Shown: positions 1-12,071 of the stretch, piece after piece | How positions within the stretch are numbered: the first letter of the stretch is position 1 | Layout of the letters: each line of letters opens with the position of its first letter | Assembly (NCBI RefSeq): GCF_002288925.2 | Contig: NW_022098063.1 | Span: 1,484,445-1,548,444 of the forward strand | Length of the DNA stretch: 64,000 nucleotides | Source of the DNA: Delphinapterus leucas | Lineage: Eukaryota; Chordata; Mammalia; Artiodactyla; Monodontidae | Direction: 5' to 3' | Program-made: the position numbers and the translations under genes | Notes under the pieces: generated by a model | What the model was told of the DNA's origin: nothing | What the model saw: only the letters and a program-made list of their open reading frames with translations | Databases searched by the model: none

Positions 1-920
1 TTTGAACAGAATCTCTCTATAACTCACGGGACTTATGGGGAAAAATGATCAGTCTGAAATACAGCAGAAAAGCTACTGAGAAATTAACCTTCAACCTGTG
101 GTACCACCATTAGTGCCCACAATGAAAACTTATCACACAAGCATTTCAATATGATTAAAGTCAGCAGTATTCAATGGAATATAACTATGCAAGAATCCTT
201 ATTTTTTAATTAGTAAGACATATGGGTAGAAATATTTCATGTGTTCTTTTTAGGGTGGGGAAAAGAGGATATTTCTTGCACATATCCTTAGTATATCAAC
301 AGTGACCCAGCAACAATAAACAGGCATAACACAGGGACGGGGGTAAAATGGCACAAATATTGTCGCACTCTGAAAAATCTGCAGTGCAGTGGGGATTTCT
401 CCCCCTCTGTTTTCCACTCTGCAGAGATTATGAAAATCAATTTCCTATCATTGTTTAAATTAATATTCTCATCTGGTAGATGGCTAAAAGTGACACCCAG
501 GAGTTTACTGTCTAGGGAAAGAAGGACAGACATTCAAAAATTAATAGCATCATTATCTAGTATAAAGATAACTGAAAAGCAAAGCTGTTTACATAAAAAT
601 GGGCATTTTAAGGGAAGAAAATCATTAAGCAGTAATAAAAACAGAGATACGTCTGTCCTTTATTTTTCCTTTTGAATGTGTTCAACAAAGAAGAGAAATT
701 TTTCAAGTGTGTTTATTCCGCATGAGCAGGACATTAACTGGCAATATGTAGAAACACTAACAGTGAGAAAAAAAATTATCAGGGCTTCCAAACTGGTTAG
801 AAACCTGAGATGGTTGCCTAGGCAGTCTGCCATCTGAAGTCTGGTTTTGATCAGTGGTGAGAAGATATACACAAATATGCCTTGTTGAGTTCCACCTATA
901 CCTTTACTCAATTATTTTAT
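1..920. other. Unique AT-rich sequence, nothing recognised
   Basis: I see no repeat family, RNA gene or convincing exon here. Short open frames on both strands (about 80 codons) are in the range expected by chance for this base composition and match no protein I know. Confidence 0.5.
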
Positions 921-924
921 TTAC

Positions 925-2470
925 TTATTTTTTATTTTTCTTTATTGAAATATATTCTTATACTAATATTATACTAATGTTATATAAGTTTCAGGTTACA
1001 ACTTAGTGATTTGATTTTTTTCTAGATTATATTCCATTTAAAGATATTATAAAATATTGGCTATATTCCCTGTGCTGTACAATATATCCTTGTAGCTTAT
1101 TTTATACATAGTAGTTTGTACTTCTTATTCCCTTACCACTGTCTTGCTCCTCCCTCCTTCCCTCTCCCCATTGGTAACCACAAGTTTGTTCTCTATCTCT
1201 GTGAGTCTGCTTCTGTTTTGTTAAATTTATTAGTTTTATTTTAAAATTCCACATATAAGTGATAACATAGTATTTATCCTTCTCTGTCTGACTTGTTTCA
1301 CTAAGCATAATACGCTCCAGGTCCATCCGCGTTGTTACAAATGGCAAAATTACAGTCTTTATTGTGGATCAGTAATAGTCCATGTATATAATACTGTGTC
1401 TTCTCTATCCATTCATCTATTGATAGATTGCAACATGCGGGTTGCTTGCATACCTTGGCTATTGTAAACAATGCTGCTATGAATATTGAGGTGCATGTAT
1501 CTTTTTGAATTAGTGTTTTCATTTTCTTTGGATATATCCCCAGGAGTGGAATTACTAGATCATATGATAGTTGTATTTTTAGTTTTTGAGGAGCCTCCAT
1601 ACTGTTTTCCACAGTGTCTGCACCAATTTACATTCCTACCAACAGTCTACAAGGGTTCGCTTTTCTCCAGATTCTCATCGACACTTCTTATTTGTGGTCT
1701 TTTTGGTGATAGCCATTCTGACAGATGTGAGGTGATATTTCATTGTGGTTTTGAATTGCATTTCTCTGACGATTAGTGATGTTGAGCACTTTTTCATGTG
1801 CCTGTTGGTCATCTGTATGTCTTCTTTGGAAAAATGTCTCGTCAGGTCTTCTGCCCATTTTTAATTGAGTTGTTTGTTTTTTGACATTGAGTTGTATGAG
1901 CTGTTTATATATTTTGGATAGTTAACCCCTTATGAGTCATATAACTTGCAAATATTTTCTCCCATTTAGTAGGTTGTCTTTTTATTTTGTTATTGGTTTC
2001 TTTTGCTGTGCAGAAGCTTTTAAGTTTAATTAAGTCCCATTTGTTTATTTTTGCTTCTGTTTCCTTTGCCTTAGGAGACAGAGGCAAAAAAATATTGCTA
2101 AGATTTGTGTCATAGAGTGTTTTGCCCAAGTTTTCTTCTGGAAGTTTTATGGTTTCCAGTCTTATATTTAAGCCTTTAATCCATTTTGAGTTTATTTTTG
2201 TATATGGTGTGACAAGATGTTCTAATTTCATTTTTTTACATGTAGCCGTCCAGTTTTTCCAGCACCTCTATTGAAGAGAATGTCTCTTCTGCATTGTATA
2301 CTCTTGCCTCCTGTTATAAATCAATTACCATACTTGTGTGGGTTTATTTCTGGGCTCTCTGTTCTGTTCCACTGATCTATGTGTCTGTGTTTGTGCTAGT
2401 ATGATACTGTTTTGATTACCGTAGCTTTGTAGTATAGTCTGAAGTCAAGGAGCATGATATCTCCAGCTGT
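925..2470 (-). mobile_element. LINE-1 fragment, 3' UTR and end of ORF2, antisense
   Basis: Read on the minus strand this is the 3' part of an L1. The lower-coordinate end holds the 3' UTR (ttccctgtgctgtacaat at about 1065). The block 1301-1612 translates to the C-terminal part of ORF2, with the sequence around DLVIPLLGIYPKK that is diagnostic of L1. The block 1905-2231 translates to the region just upstream, including [18 protein letters not shown]. The two blocks are not in one open frame, so ORF2 is broken, and the 5' part (endonuclease and most of the reverse transcriptase) is absent. The element is 5'-truncated near 2470, within sequence matching ...gaagtcaaggagcatgat. No clear target-site duplication was found, which together with the broken frame suggests an old insertion. 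Confidence 0.9.
1301..2231 (-). pseudogene. Broken L1 ORF2 C-terminal region
   Basis: This is the coding remnant inside the L1 at 925-2470. ORF2 normally encodes the endonuclease and reverse transcriptase used for retrotransposition. Only the cysteine-rich C-terminal side is left, split into two open segments (1905-2231 and 1301-1612) separated by frame breaks. It cannot make a functional enzyme. Confidence 0.8.
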
Positions 2471-2934
2471 TTCAAATGTGGATTAAATCTGATTGTTACT
2501 GATGTGAAAATAACATGCAACTAGATTTTTTTCAATAAATATTTCAAAATTGTATCATTTTGAATAGATTGGACCTCTATTTATCAATCTTATCTGGGCA
2601 CAGTAAACATTGAGGAATAATACTGAGTCCATGATCTTATTTTTGCTCCTCTGCTCCATCTCTGTATTCATTTATCAAGCTTTTTACTCCTGTGGGTCAG
2701 CTTCTAGCTCTGGCAGTTGAGGTTGAACGTGTTATCAGCATGGGTGCATTGCTTCATGTTTTGGGACTGGTATTGCATGAAGCGAGAGGCTGTCCAGTCT
2801 TCCTCCCGTGGAATGGAAAGGGAGCCGACTTGTTCTCGCCTTAAGTCCTTCAGCCTCAGTAGACACCAGAGCTATACTTTTTCCTCTGTCACTAAAAGCT
2901 TCATCACCCTGATTCCAGACACACCCTGGGAAAA

Positions 2935-2992
2935 TCACCCTCATAGAATTGTTATAGGATGATGTGAGCTAATATTGTGACAGCAGTTTTTA
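2935..2992 (+). repeat. Possible MIR fragment
   Basis: The stretch cctcatagaattgttatagg followed by atgatgtgagctaatat resembles the 3' half of the mammalian MIR SINE (cctcatagggttgttgtgag, gattaaatgagttaatac). It is short and diverged, so this is a weak call. Confidence 0.4.
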
Positions 2993-5900
2993 AAATCACA
3001 CATTTGGTTAATACATTATTACCAAGGGTGAAAATGCCATAACAGTATCTCCCAAATATACTCAGAGAGATCCTCCCAAGGATTGTGGGTAGGAAGGGCT
3101 TGGCAGTTAAAAATAAACAAAAGCAGAGCAAAATTTTTTATTGTTTAGAGAACAAAACCATTGATGACTCAGAAAAGAGTTCAGATTCAGATCTTTAATT
3201 TTACTTTTAGGATCAGATGAACTGGGTGAGCTTTTAGAAAAAGAATTGGTACATCTGGTTCTGCGTTCCAGAAATGGTGTGGGTTTAGACCGGCATTCCC
3301 TCTCCAGCTGACACCCATCTTTACTTCATGGGTTTCACGGTTCTAGTTATGCTTCAACGTGTGAGCTGCAGAGGCCTGGGAAAATGATTTCATTCTTCTT
3401 TGAACAAGAAGCACTTATGATTTTCTAACTGTGACCCCTCATGTGTTTCTTTGCTACATATAGAGGCTGGATGTTAACAAAATTTAAAATGAATCTTTGT
3501 AAAAGCACCTTTGTCTTCGTAATGCCCGTTAGAGCTGGACATTGCCCATACCAACTTTCTGAAGCGTGGTACCATGTAGTCTTTGATGTATGCTCTTTAA
3601 ACATACAGGTTTATGTGAAAAATTCTTCAACCTGTGTGTTTTGGAAACAGGGTGGGAAAGGGAGGGAGAAGGAAGGGGGAAAGTTTGCAATAAATTAAAA
3701 AATGACTAGCATATCAGTTGTGATTTTGATTCCTGCCAGTCTGGCTATGTCTCAACTTTTGAAAGACACTGAGTGGAAACTTGTTTTTTTCAAATCAGTC
3801 ATGAGAAATGAAAGAAGAGGAAATGGTTATCTACAAAGTGTAAAGCACGTTTTCTTTGGTGCTGAATTTTAGCCTGGAATGAATTTTTATGACCATATTA
3901 TAAACCTCTGAAAATAGAGTTCAGTGGAAGTGTCGAAACGGCCTTAAATATATTTGACTGGCAAATGTGCTTCTGGAATGATTTTTGTAAAGGTAAAGAT
4001 AATAATTTTATGCAATCCATATGTATGTGTGTTTTAAAACATTTGAGGGGTTAGTTATTTTCAGCATAACTAGCACATAATCAAAGATGGAACAGAATGA
4101 TTTGAAGAGTTTTTCAAGAAGAAATTACGCATGCTGCCTGTCAAAGGTTCTGCATAATTCATTTCATTTTAATACTGTGGTGCATTTAGCTCCTTACAAT
4201 CTAAACACCAGGGAAGATAGATCAGTCTGTTATGATTCCAGAATTTCCTCCTCAGAGATGAATACCCATTTCATTTCTGATGAGAGTATTCAATCAAAGT
4301 GTGAAAAAAATCTCTCTTTTTCCAGTCAGGATGTATGTGGTTCTAAATCCAACAATTGATTTGAGAATTTAGAAACAACAGAAATGTATTTTTCCACTAA
4401 ACAATATCATCTTTATTGAGTGATATTTGAAAGGATAATAAAACAATTATGATCAGTATATGCAGTATTTTAACACGGGACTCTCCGTTCGCAGATATAT
4501 TCTTACAATAAAGTGTAATTAAAGTTTGAAGAAAAATAGTATCTCCCTTAATAGACATCTGATTTTCCTCCATTTTAGGGTAGTTTAGACTAATTTGGCC
4601 AAGTTGCTAAGGGGAAAAGGCTTCAAGGTTTTTGCAACTTCTCTTCAGTTGCCACCAAGGCAAGAAATACCAACTGAGAAAATGTTTAGGCTGGGAGAAA
4701 ATCATAAACCATTTTTGTAGGAACTTTCAAAGCAAATTTTAATTTTGGATACTTCTGAACTTGGATGCACAAGGAAGAAAGTAAGGTAATAAGGAAGAAG
4801 AACAAAAGGGGAATCTACTATTTAGATAGATTGTGGGAAAAGTGTTTAAATAGAAGCTTATAGGAAAAAGAAAAGTAAACTCTTTTTAATAGATGTCTCC
4901 TATAAAGTATGGTCCCACGTGACTCTGCCCTCATCATACCACACCGTGTTTTGTATTTGTTCTGGGTGCTACACTTTAGGAGGGATGATGGCACAGTGAG
5001 GCTTGTTGAAGGAATGTGACTCAGATGATTAGGTGTCTGAAGACAGTAGCTGAGGAGGTATGGAAAAGCCTTTACTCAATCAAGCTCGTGAAGTAAAGAC
5101 CTAGTAATGGAATACAATACCATCTTCAAGTATTATTGAAACTAGGATTCTGGGTGGCTCTGAGGAGGAAGTATGAGGACCAGTGGTTCTAATTAAGCTA
5201 AGTGGAGTGATCCTCAAAACAAATAAGAACTGTTTAATAATTAGCGCTCTCTGTAGATGGACTATTTCACCATAAACTAGTGAGTGAGTTTCCTGTCACT
5301 GGAGGCTTTAAGGAGAAACTGAGGGGCTTAGTAAGAATTCATTGATCATGTAGCGTGGCGAACCATATACTTCCTTAGAGTCTTTCTGACTGTGACAACC
5401 TACATATCTTTGAGGGAGCTGTGTGTGCAGAATCACTCTTTACTGGGGAGGGACTATGGGTGGAATATGTCAACACTGACATGTCCTGAATCACTGACCT
5501 TCCTGTGCCAAGTATTGTACTTGAGTGTTGCATGGAGGTAAACAGGTTTCTGAAATAAAAGAAAGTAGGTTTGCTCTTTGCAAAAAAATCACTAAAAGAA
5601 ACCTAAAGTACCTTTGCATCTCACTTTTTACTCTACTTTCAGATAAAAGTGAACATTAAAGCAAGAAAACACTGGGAAGAAAAGAAATGCTGTTGTGACT
5701 TTTAATAAGGGATCTTTGAGTACTGAGCATATCTGGGTGACAGCTCAAACTATTTTATAGTTATTGCTTGTTGTTCTAGATGTCAAGTCTGCCTGTTGTA
5801 AACCTGAAGCTCAGCAGATTTTCAACTCAGCGTTGATCTAGTGTGCTCTCTGGTGTGTGGGCAATGAGTTTCCAGCAACAGTTTGCCCCCTTGATGGACA

Positions 5901-6070
5901 GGGTTGGTAAGAGAATTTATTGCGATAATGGCAATAAGTTATTCATTCTGGCTTATTGTAGCCACCTATTAATTTCTGTTTCTATTATTATAAAAATTGT
6001 GATTACTCAGCTACACAAGCTATAAGCAAGTATGTCCCTTTTTACAGAGGATATCAACACCGACTGTGGC
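2993..6070. other. About 3 kb without a recognised repeat or gene
   Basis: The sequence is single-copy in appearance, with short open frames only (the longest, 4087-4359, is 90 codons and unrecognised). I see no splice-bounded exon pattern. Diverged ancient repeats could be present below what I can detect by eye. Confidence 0.45.
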
Positions 6071-6079
6071 TTCTGTGGA

Positions 6080-6213
6080 TTTGGGTGCTTTTAAAACATT
6101 TTGGTGCTTGGATCTTACTCTATACCAGTTAAATCAGTGTCTCTGGGGTCGGAGCCCAGGCATTAGTATTAATTTCTCTAGGAGATTCTAACGTACAGTG
6201 TCAAGATTCACTG
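6080..6213 (+). mobile_element. MER5-like hAT-Charlie remnant
   Basis: The run ttaaatcagtgtctctgggg, then gagcccaggcattagtatta, then ctctaggagattctaacgta matches the order of the MER5A consensus (gaatcagaatctctggggg, gcccaggaatctgtatttt, caggtgattctgatgca). It ends near agattcactg, resembling the terminal inverted repeat. The element is non-autonomous and carries no transposase. Boundaries are approximate. Confidence 0.6.
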
Positions 6214-6501
6214 AACTAAGTTATTGGATATACCATAAACAAAGCCAAATACCTAATTATAGAAAAAAATGGTTGTTTGATTTAATGTGAAATTATCTAG
6301 AAATAGCTGATCACTAATTTAGGTCAGTGCAAGAAATGAACATGAAGGAAGAGTAAGCAGAATGTTTTTCCAGGTTCCCATTTTTCCTGGTATATTTACA
6401 TTTTGAAATGAATCCCTGATGGAGGCTTTCCTGAACTGAACATAATACAATGCACCAGAATGTTCCAATAAATGAGATCAACATTATTGGAATTAGTAAC
6501 A

Positions 6502-6619
6502 TGGGTTTGGCCGAAAAGTTCATTCAGTTAGTGAACACGTTCAATAAAGTTCTTCGTGGAAATTAAAAATGTGTCTTTTATTTTTATTGACACTGAATGA
6601 ACTTTTTGGCCAACCCAAT
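6502..6619. mobile_element. Mini-mariner (Tc1/mariner MITE) with terminal inverted repeats
   Basis: The left end tgggtttggccgaaaagttc (6502-6521, continuing cattcagt) is the inverse of the right end, where actgaatgaac is followed by tttttggccaacccaata (through 6620). The arms of about 27 bases differ by one inserted T and one or two substitutions. The whole element is about 118 bp, so it is a deletion derivative without transposase. The right side is flanked by TA, the mariner target; the left flank reads CA, probably mutated. Ends of the form gggttggccaaaaagtt are the common cetartiodactyl mariner type. The transcript could fold as a hairpin. Confidence 0.85.
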
Positions 6620-6624
6620 ATATT

Positions 6625-9465
6625 GGGCTAGTTTGTGAGTATGGCCAATAGAAGATGCTTCAAAAGGAGGTATAATTCTCATAAAAGATGTACAAAAACA
6701 GACTTCAGAGTATCTACCTGGAACCATTTCTTAGTGTATAACAAAAAGGGATCCTGAGGATGTTGACAACTTATCTCCATTCACTGAGTCTTTGTCACAT
6801 ATGTTGGCCCCAAAATAATCAGAAGGAGTTGTAATACGACAGAGTATGTTGGCTTATTCAAAAGCAATAATTTTATGCAGGGAGATGTGCTCTTAATACC
6901 GACAGCCAGCAGTTGGTATGTTTGGTATATAACTGAAACATAATATAAATTTATTAGTTACCAGTTAGGGTGTCAGTAGTGAAGCAGACACTGCTGGAAA
7001 CAGAGATGAGAATGTGTGAGAGTAGACTGATACTTTGAAGGGTTCACTGGTATATGATATTTGTCCCTGTGTCAGAACTGTGACGTTCTTTCAACAGAAA
7101 GTAAGTTATCTTCCTTCTTAGCCTGCATCAGTGTGCACCCCTGCTTTCCACTCCCCCAGATAATAGTTCTTTGCTACATCGGTAATGAGGAGTAGGGATT
7201 TTGTGGTTTGAAGCAGGATCCCTGTGGAATTTCTTTGAACTACAGACACCCTGCTACTTGCTCTGTCTTTCTTGTTTTTACCAGTTTAGCACAAACGTTG
7301 CCTTTCAACGTGACGACATGTTCAAGGCAAAACATAAAATTGTGTTAGTTTAAAGGACTCATTAATTTCCTTTGTACTCCAAATCCTCTGCATTAACAAT
7401 TGCAATATGTGCTGATTCTATATTAAAACTTACTCCATTTTGGTTGCTATTAACTTCAAAGGAAACCTGAAAATAGAGTGTAAGAGAATTAAATTCTCGT
7501 GTTAAAAAATTAACACATTACTGACAACTGACCCACTTTTTAGTTTCTCTCACTTATGACGTTTTAAAGGTTTTCTGTTTGTACAACAGATCTGTGGTTG
7601 TACAGCATTGCTGTACAACAGTATTGCTCCTTAAAGATGAAGCCCTGGACCCATCCAGTCCGTGTCGTTCTGTGAATGCTTGTGGTATGGTTGCGTTAAT
7701 ACCTTCCGCACTCAGAATGTCACCCTGGTTTGTGTGTGTGTAACTGTGTGTGTATGTGTGTGTGTTTAGAAATGAAGCATAAAGATACTTGATATCTAAA
7801 ATTATAAACTAGAAGCAAAAATTAGTCAATTGAAGACAAAGGATTTTAATTTATGTTGCTGAGCTTAAAAATTATCCATTACTTTAAATAATTTATCTTT
7901 CACCTTATCAGAATTGTCAGTGTATACAGATATTGAGCCTGAACTTCTGATTCCAGTATTAATAATATAAATATAAGTATAAATATGTGTGTGATTCAGA
8001 TTACCTCTTACTGAGAGAAATAACAAGGTTATCAATTTAGAAAAACAAATGCATGTAGTGGCCCCAAATTAGTATAACCTTAATGAATAAATTCTAATCA
8101 TTTTCCCCTTTCCATGATGATGATAAACTCAGTTTGGTATTTTGCAGTGACCAATGCTAAGCAAGATAAAAGGCAATGCAGTTGCTAGGTGATATCAATA
8201 ATTCATTCATTTGATACTAAGCAGAAAATTTAAATCCGAAGATGATATGACAGTTTTTGAAGAACATCTATATCTAGCCTAAAATAGATGTCAATTTCTT
8301 AGGATGTCTTTCTTCTGAATGAATAAAAAATAAATACCTTTGCTATAAAATGACCTTTAAAATCTGTTTTATAATTTCTCAATTTAATTTACCATTTTAG
8401 TTCCACATCTGTCTAAACAAACAAACAAAAAACACATGTAGGCAAAAACTCAAATTATCCTACCAGTTTTTCTCTATTATTTCTCATGTTGCTCCCCACA
8501 GAGTTGAAGCTCATGATTGTGTTTTCAAAATCATTTCACTTGAAAATGAGTAGAACCCTCCGAACTCCAAGCTTCTGGAGGATTATTTTTTCTGGGGGTG
8601 GTGAGAATGCTGTAAAATCTGAAGGGTTTTTCTCCTTTAAAACAAATGGAGACTTTGAGCTGATGTTTCAGAGGGCTGGTGAAGTCCTTATGTGCCGCAT
8701 CCTCTGTTGGATTCAGAGACAGTGCTCTTGGGAGCTCCACCTGCTGTAATCATGTGGTATGTCTTACCATTCAGTCAGTGCAATCGAGTGAAATGTTCAC
8801 ATTAGATCTTACTGATATTTCTGTTTCATCTCTTTCCCAGTTAGTTCTTGAATAAGTATTCCCTGTGAAGTTAGCAATAAGTGGCTATTTCTGTTCTATT
8901 TATATTGTTTTATCATGTTTTTCCGTGTAACCTTAAAAACATGTGTAGCCAAAAAAAAAAAAAAGCGTAACGCTGAGTACAATTAAAGAGTTCGTGAAGT
9001 GCTTAACATAGCAGGCAAAGATGGAAAAGATGTGACAAACTCTAATCCTACAGAGTACGGAGACTGCTCAGGTGGGGATCAAGTGGCGACCTTATGCTGC
9101 ATTCATAGCAAAGTCACTATTTAGCTCCAAGTGATGATTTTCATGTAGAAATAACAGCACTGATTCTCCAGCCCTGCTAAAATTTCAAGAGAAGCCCGTG
9201 CTCTGGAATTTTACATATAATGTCCCAACATTTAAACTTTAGCTTAATTTTAAAAATTCAGGTAAAAAAATGATCTGTCAGAAGAATTTGGCTTTTAACA
9301 TGTAAACTTTTCCTTTCGAAACCAAGCAATGCTCTGAAGATATTCATATATATACATGAACACGAAATGGAAGCTAGCATCTCTATGTGTAAGTTTCTTC
9401 TTTTCCTCCTCATGGTATATCTTGGAAGTAGTGCAAACAGCTCTCGTCATCATTCAAGGTGGTCC
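6625..9465. other. Mostly unique sequence
   Basis: No gene recognised. It contains a TG-rich simple repeat at 7730-7766, a CAAA-rich patch near 8415-8430 and an A14 run at about 8950-8963. The open frame 8486-8749 (87 codons) overlaps an opposite-strand frame of 69 codons and matches nothing I know. Confidence 0.45.
7730..7766. repeat. TG-rich microsatellite
   Basis: Interrupted TG dinucleotide repeat seen directly in the sequence, with two short breaks (taac and ta). Confidence 0.85.
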
Positions 9466-9469
9466 ATGG

Positions 9470-9600
9470 CCATGTTCTTAACAGCTGTATGAATTTAGTC
9501 ACGTTCTTCAAATTCTCTTACACTCAGTGTCTTTGTGTACATGAGACTGAGGATGCAACCAGATTAAGTGTCAGTCAACCTCGTACAGTTTCTTGCATTT
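9470..9600 (+). repeat. Possible MIR fragment
   Basis: The order aacagctgtatgaatttagt, then cacgttcttcaaattctctt, then tgtctttgtgtacatgagac follows the MIR core (agctgtgtgaccttgggcaa, gttacttaacctctctgtgc, tcagtttcctcatctg). It is heavily diverged. Confidence 0.4.
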
Positions 9601-10850
9601 AAATGCCCGTTTTAATTTTTGTTTTTACATTTTTATTGTTTCCCTTGAGTCAAACTAAAGAATCAAGAGCTTTCTTCATTGGTACATGATCACACAGGTT
9701 GAGTGCTGACTTATAGACTTCTGAGTACCTCTTCTGTTGGACTCTGAGGACAATAATACCTCTTTCTGAGAGGTATTGACTTTACAGTTCAAACTCACAT
9801 TAGGCTCAAGTTTTCATTGTGTCACATTATAAGCAGACATTGGCTTTTTAGTTTTTTACATTTTCCCCACTTGCTCCAGCACGATGAACAATGATTTATG
9901 ACCTCCAGGTCTTAGGAAGAATTTCTCAGGACTTTACCCAATCAGTTTCCAGTTGTATTTTAGAGGCATGGACAACTACAGGGAAGTATGAATTAAGGAA
10001 CATTTAAAGGGGTCACCGTTACCAGATTCTCATATTTCCAATGGTTTCTTTCAAATTCCTATTTTTCTCTTAGTAACACTTCATTCTGTTCATAATAATT
10101 GAGAATAGCTGGATTTAATGTTGGAGCAGATTTCCCCTAACAGATTTTTCAACACAGCAGTAATTCCATTAGTGAGAGAGGGCTAATGCTATCATCGCAG
10201 CCTCTTCTCAGAATTTTCTAAGGTATTTTGAAATATTTTTTCAAAACTATTAGGAACAGTATTATTTTCATCTCCCTCTTGAAATGGTTCTCCATACTCC
10301 CTATCCTTACATTCTTGTTTTCTCTGAATCTTTATCACATGATTTGGATCATTTGTATTCCTTCTTTTCTGCCATTTCCTGGTTTCTTGTCATCTAAATA
10401 ATTCATGGAAAAGTGAAACAAAGGCTTGCTCTTAATTTTAAATCAATCCTAGAAGACTCTAAAATTCTCTATACGGAACTCAGCTCAGGGAACACTTTTA
10501 CAATATGTTGTCATGCCTGGAACTTGCCTAAATGTGACAGGTGAAACTAACATGATCACCAGGTGAATAACAAAGGCTAATACAGACTTGATTACCTGGA
10601 TTCAAACAGAAGACAAAGCAAAAGCTGGGTTGCTCAGCCTCATGTTTATCATCAAGGTACTGAAGGGAGGAGAGAACCATCCCTCCCTTTCTCAACTCAA
10701 AGAAGCAGTGGTAGATAAGATTGGGTACAGTTTCAGGACAGCGACTCTCCATGTCTGTTATCAGGCAGAGTAGCTGGTATTAAAGGATCAAGTAGTTGAC
10801 TTTCTCTTTTCCTTCTCTTCTATCAGAAAAGCTACTGGGTTAAGAGTGAG
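9601..10850. other. Unique sequence, nothing recognised
   Basis: No repeat family or exon could be supported. Overlapping short frames on the two strands at 10528-10773 look like chance frames. Confidence 0.45.
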
Positions 10851-11560
10851 TTTGGATATGGATACCATCAAGTTTATTAGTCCAAGCAAAAATGATTATA
10901 CCCTAGATTAAGGCAGCATTAAGTTGGGTTGGTTAAATGTGAAGGAATGGAGAAAAGCTTTAGAGGTAAACTCTGGCTAAATATGGGGAGAATAATGAGT
11001 TAAAGCAGATTATATCAGATAACTTGTGGGTTTCTAAACTCAGATTCTAGACTGCTGGTTAAGACAATTCAGAAATAGTGAATACAGGTTTGGGGAGGAA
11101 GAATGAGTTAAGTTACAATATGTTGAGTTTGAAATATTGTGTTGAAGCATCCAGGTATAAGCATCCAGCAATAAGTATAATATACAGATTTGAATCTCAG
11201 AAAGAAGCTTAGCAGGATGTATAGTACAGAATTACCAGAAGAGAACAAGAAATTGAGGCCATTCCCCGCATATACATGGAGAGTGGTGCATTCTAAGGAA
11301 CACAAACATTGAAGGAGTGATAAGAGGAAAAGGAATCTGTAGGGAACTGAGCAGTAGCCAATGAGATTAAATGTAATGACTGGAGAATGCCATCCTAGAT
11401 GTCAAGGGAAATGTTTGACACTGAAGACAATGGCTTGAGCAATGAATAAATTAATAAATGAATGAAAGATATTAGACTTAGACAAGAGAAATTTTAGAAG
11501 TTAAGGTAGAGGTGACCTGAAGAGTAGGTATGAAAATGTAGTTTTATTATTATGAGGAAG
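10850..11560 (-). mobile_element. Diverged L2 LINE, antisense (probable)
   Basis: The plus strand reads aatgagttaagttacaatat, gttgagtttgaaatattgtg, aagcatccaggtataagcat, which follows the reverse complement of the L2 body (aatgagttcagttttggaca, gttgagtttgaggtgcctg, gacatccaggtggagatgt). Purine-rich phrases after it continue in the same order (agaggaaaaggaatctgtag, gcagtagccaatgagatt). No frame is intact. The assignment is from recalled consensus and could be confused with another old LINE. Confidence 0.5.
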
Positions 11561-11801
11561 AGAGCAAGAGAACCAAGAAGTCAACAAAATTAAGAGAGAT
11601 TTCGCTTATTCAGTTGATGTGTTTCTTTAATTTTTAAAAAAATTTTTGACGGAAGAAACTTGCACATGCTTACAGGTGGTGGGGGTGTGAGATGAGGGAT
11701 ACAGCAGAGAGAGAAAGCATGAAATTATAGGAGATGGAAAAAGTAACCAAGAGTAAGTCTCAGAGGGTATGGATCTGAGCAAAGGCAAAACAATTGCTCT
11801 T

Positions 11802-12061
11802 CGTCCCAGCGGCATGGACATATATACACTACCAAATGTAAAATAGCTAGCTAGTGGGAAGCAGGCGCATAGCACAGGGAGATCAGCTCGGTGCTTTGTG
11901 ACCACCTAGAGGGGTGGGATAGGGAGGGTGGGAGGGAGGGAGACGCAAGAGGAAGGAGATATGGGAATATATGTATACGTATAGCTGATTCACTTTGTTA
12001 TACAGCAGAAACTAACACACCATTGTAAAGCAATTATACTCCAATAAAGATATTTTAAAAA
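11802..12061 (+). mobile_element. Young 5'-truncated L1 3' end with target-site duplication
   Basis: The sequence ggcatggacatatatacact through acagcagaaactaacacacc to caattatactccaataaaga is an L1 3' UTR and tail. The insertion is flanked by a perfect 10-bp duplication, aattgctctt, at 11792-11801 and 12062-12071. It is only about 260 bp, so no coding region was carried. The perfect duplication and close likeness to the antisense copy at 61516-61868 suggest a relatively recent subfamily. Confidence 0.9.
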
Positions 12062-12071
12062 AATTGCTCTT

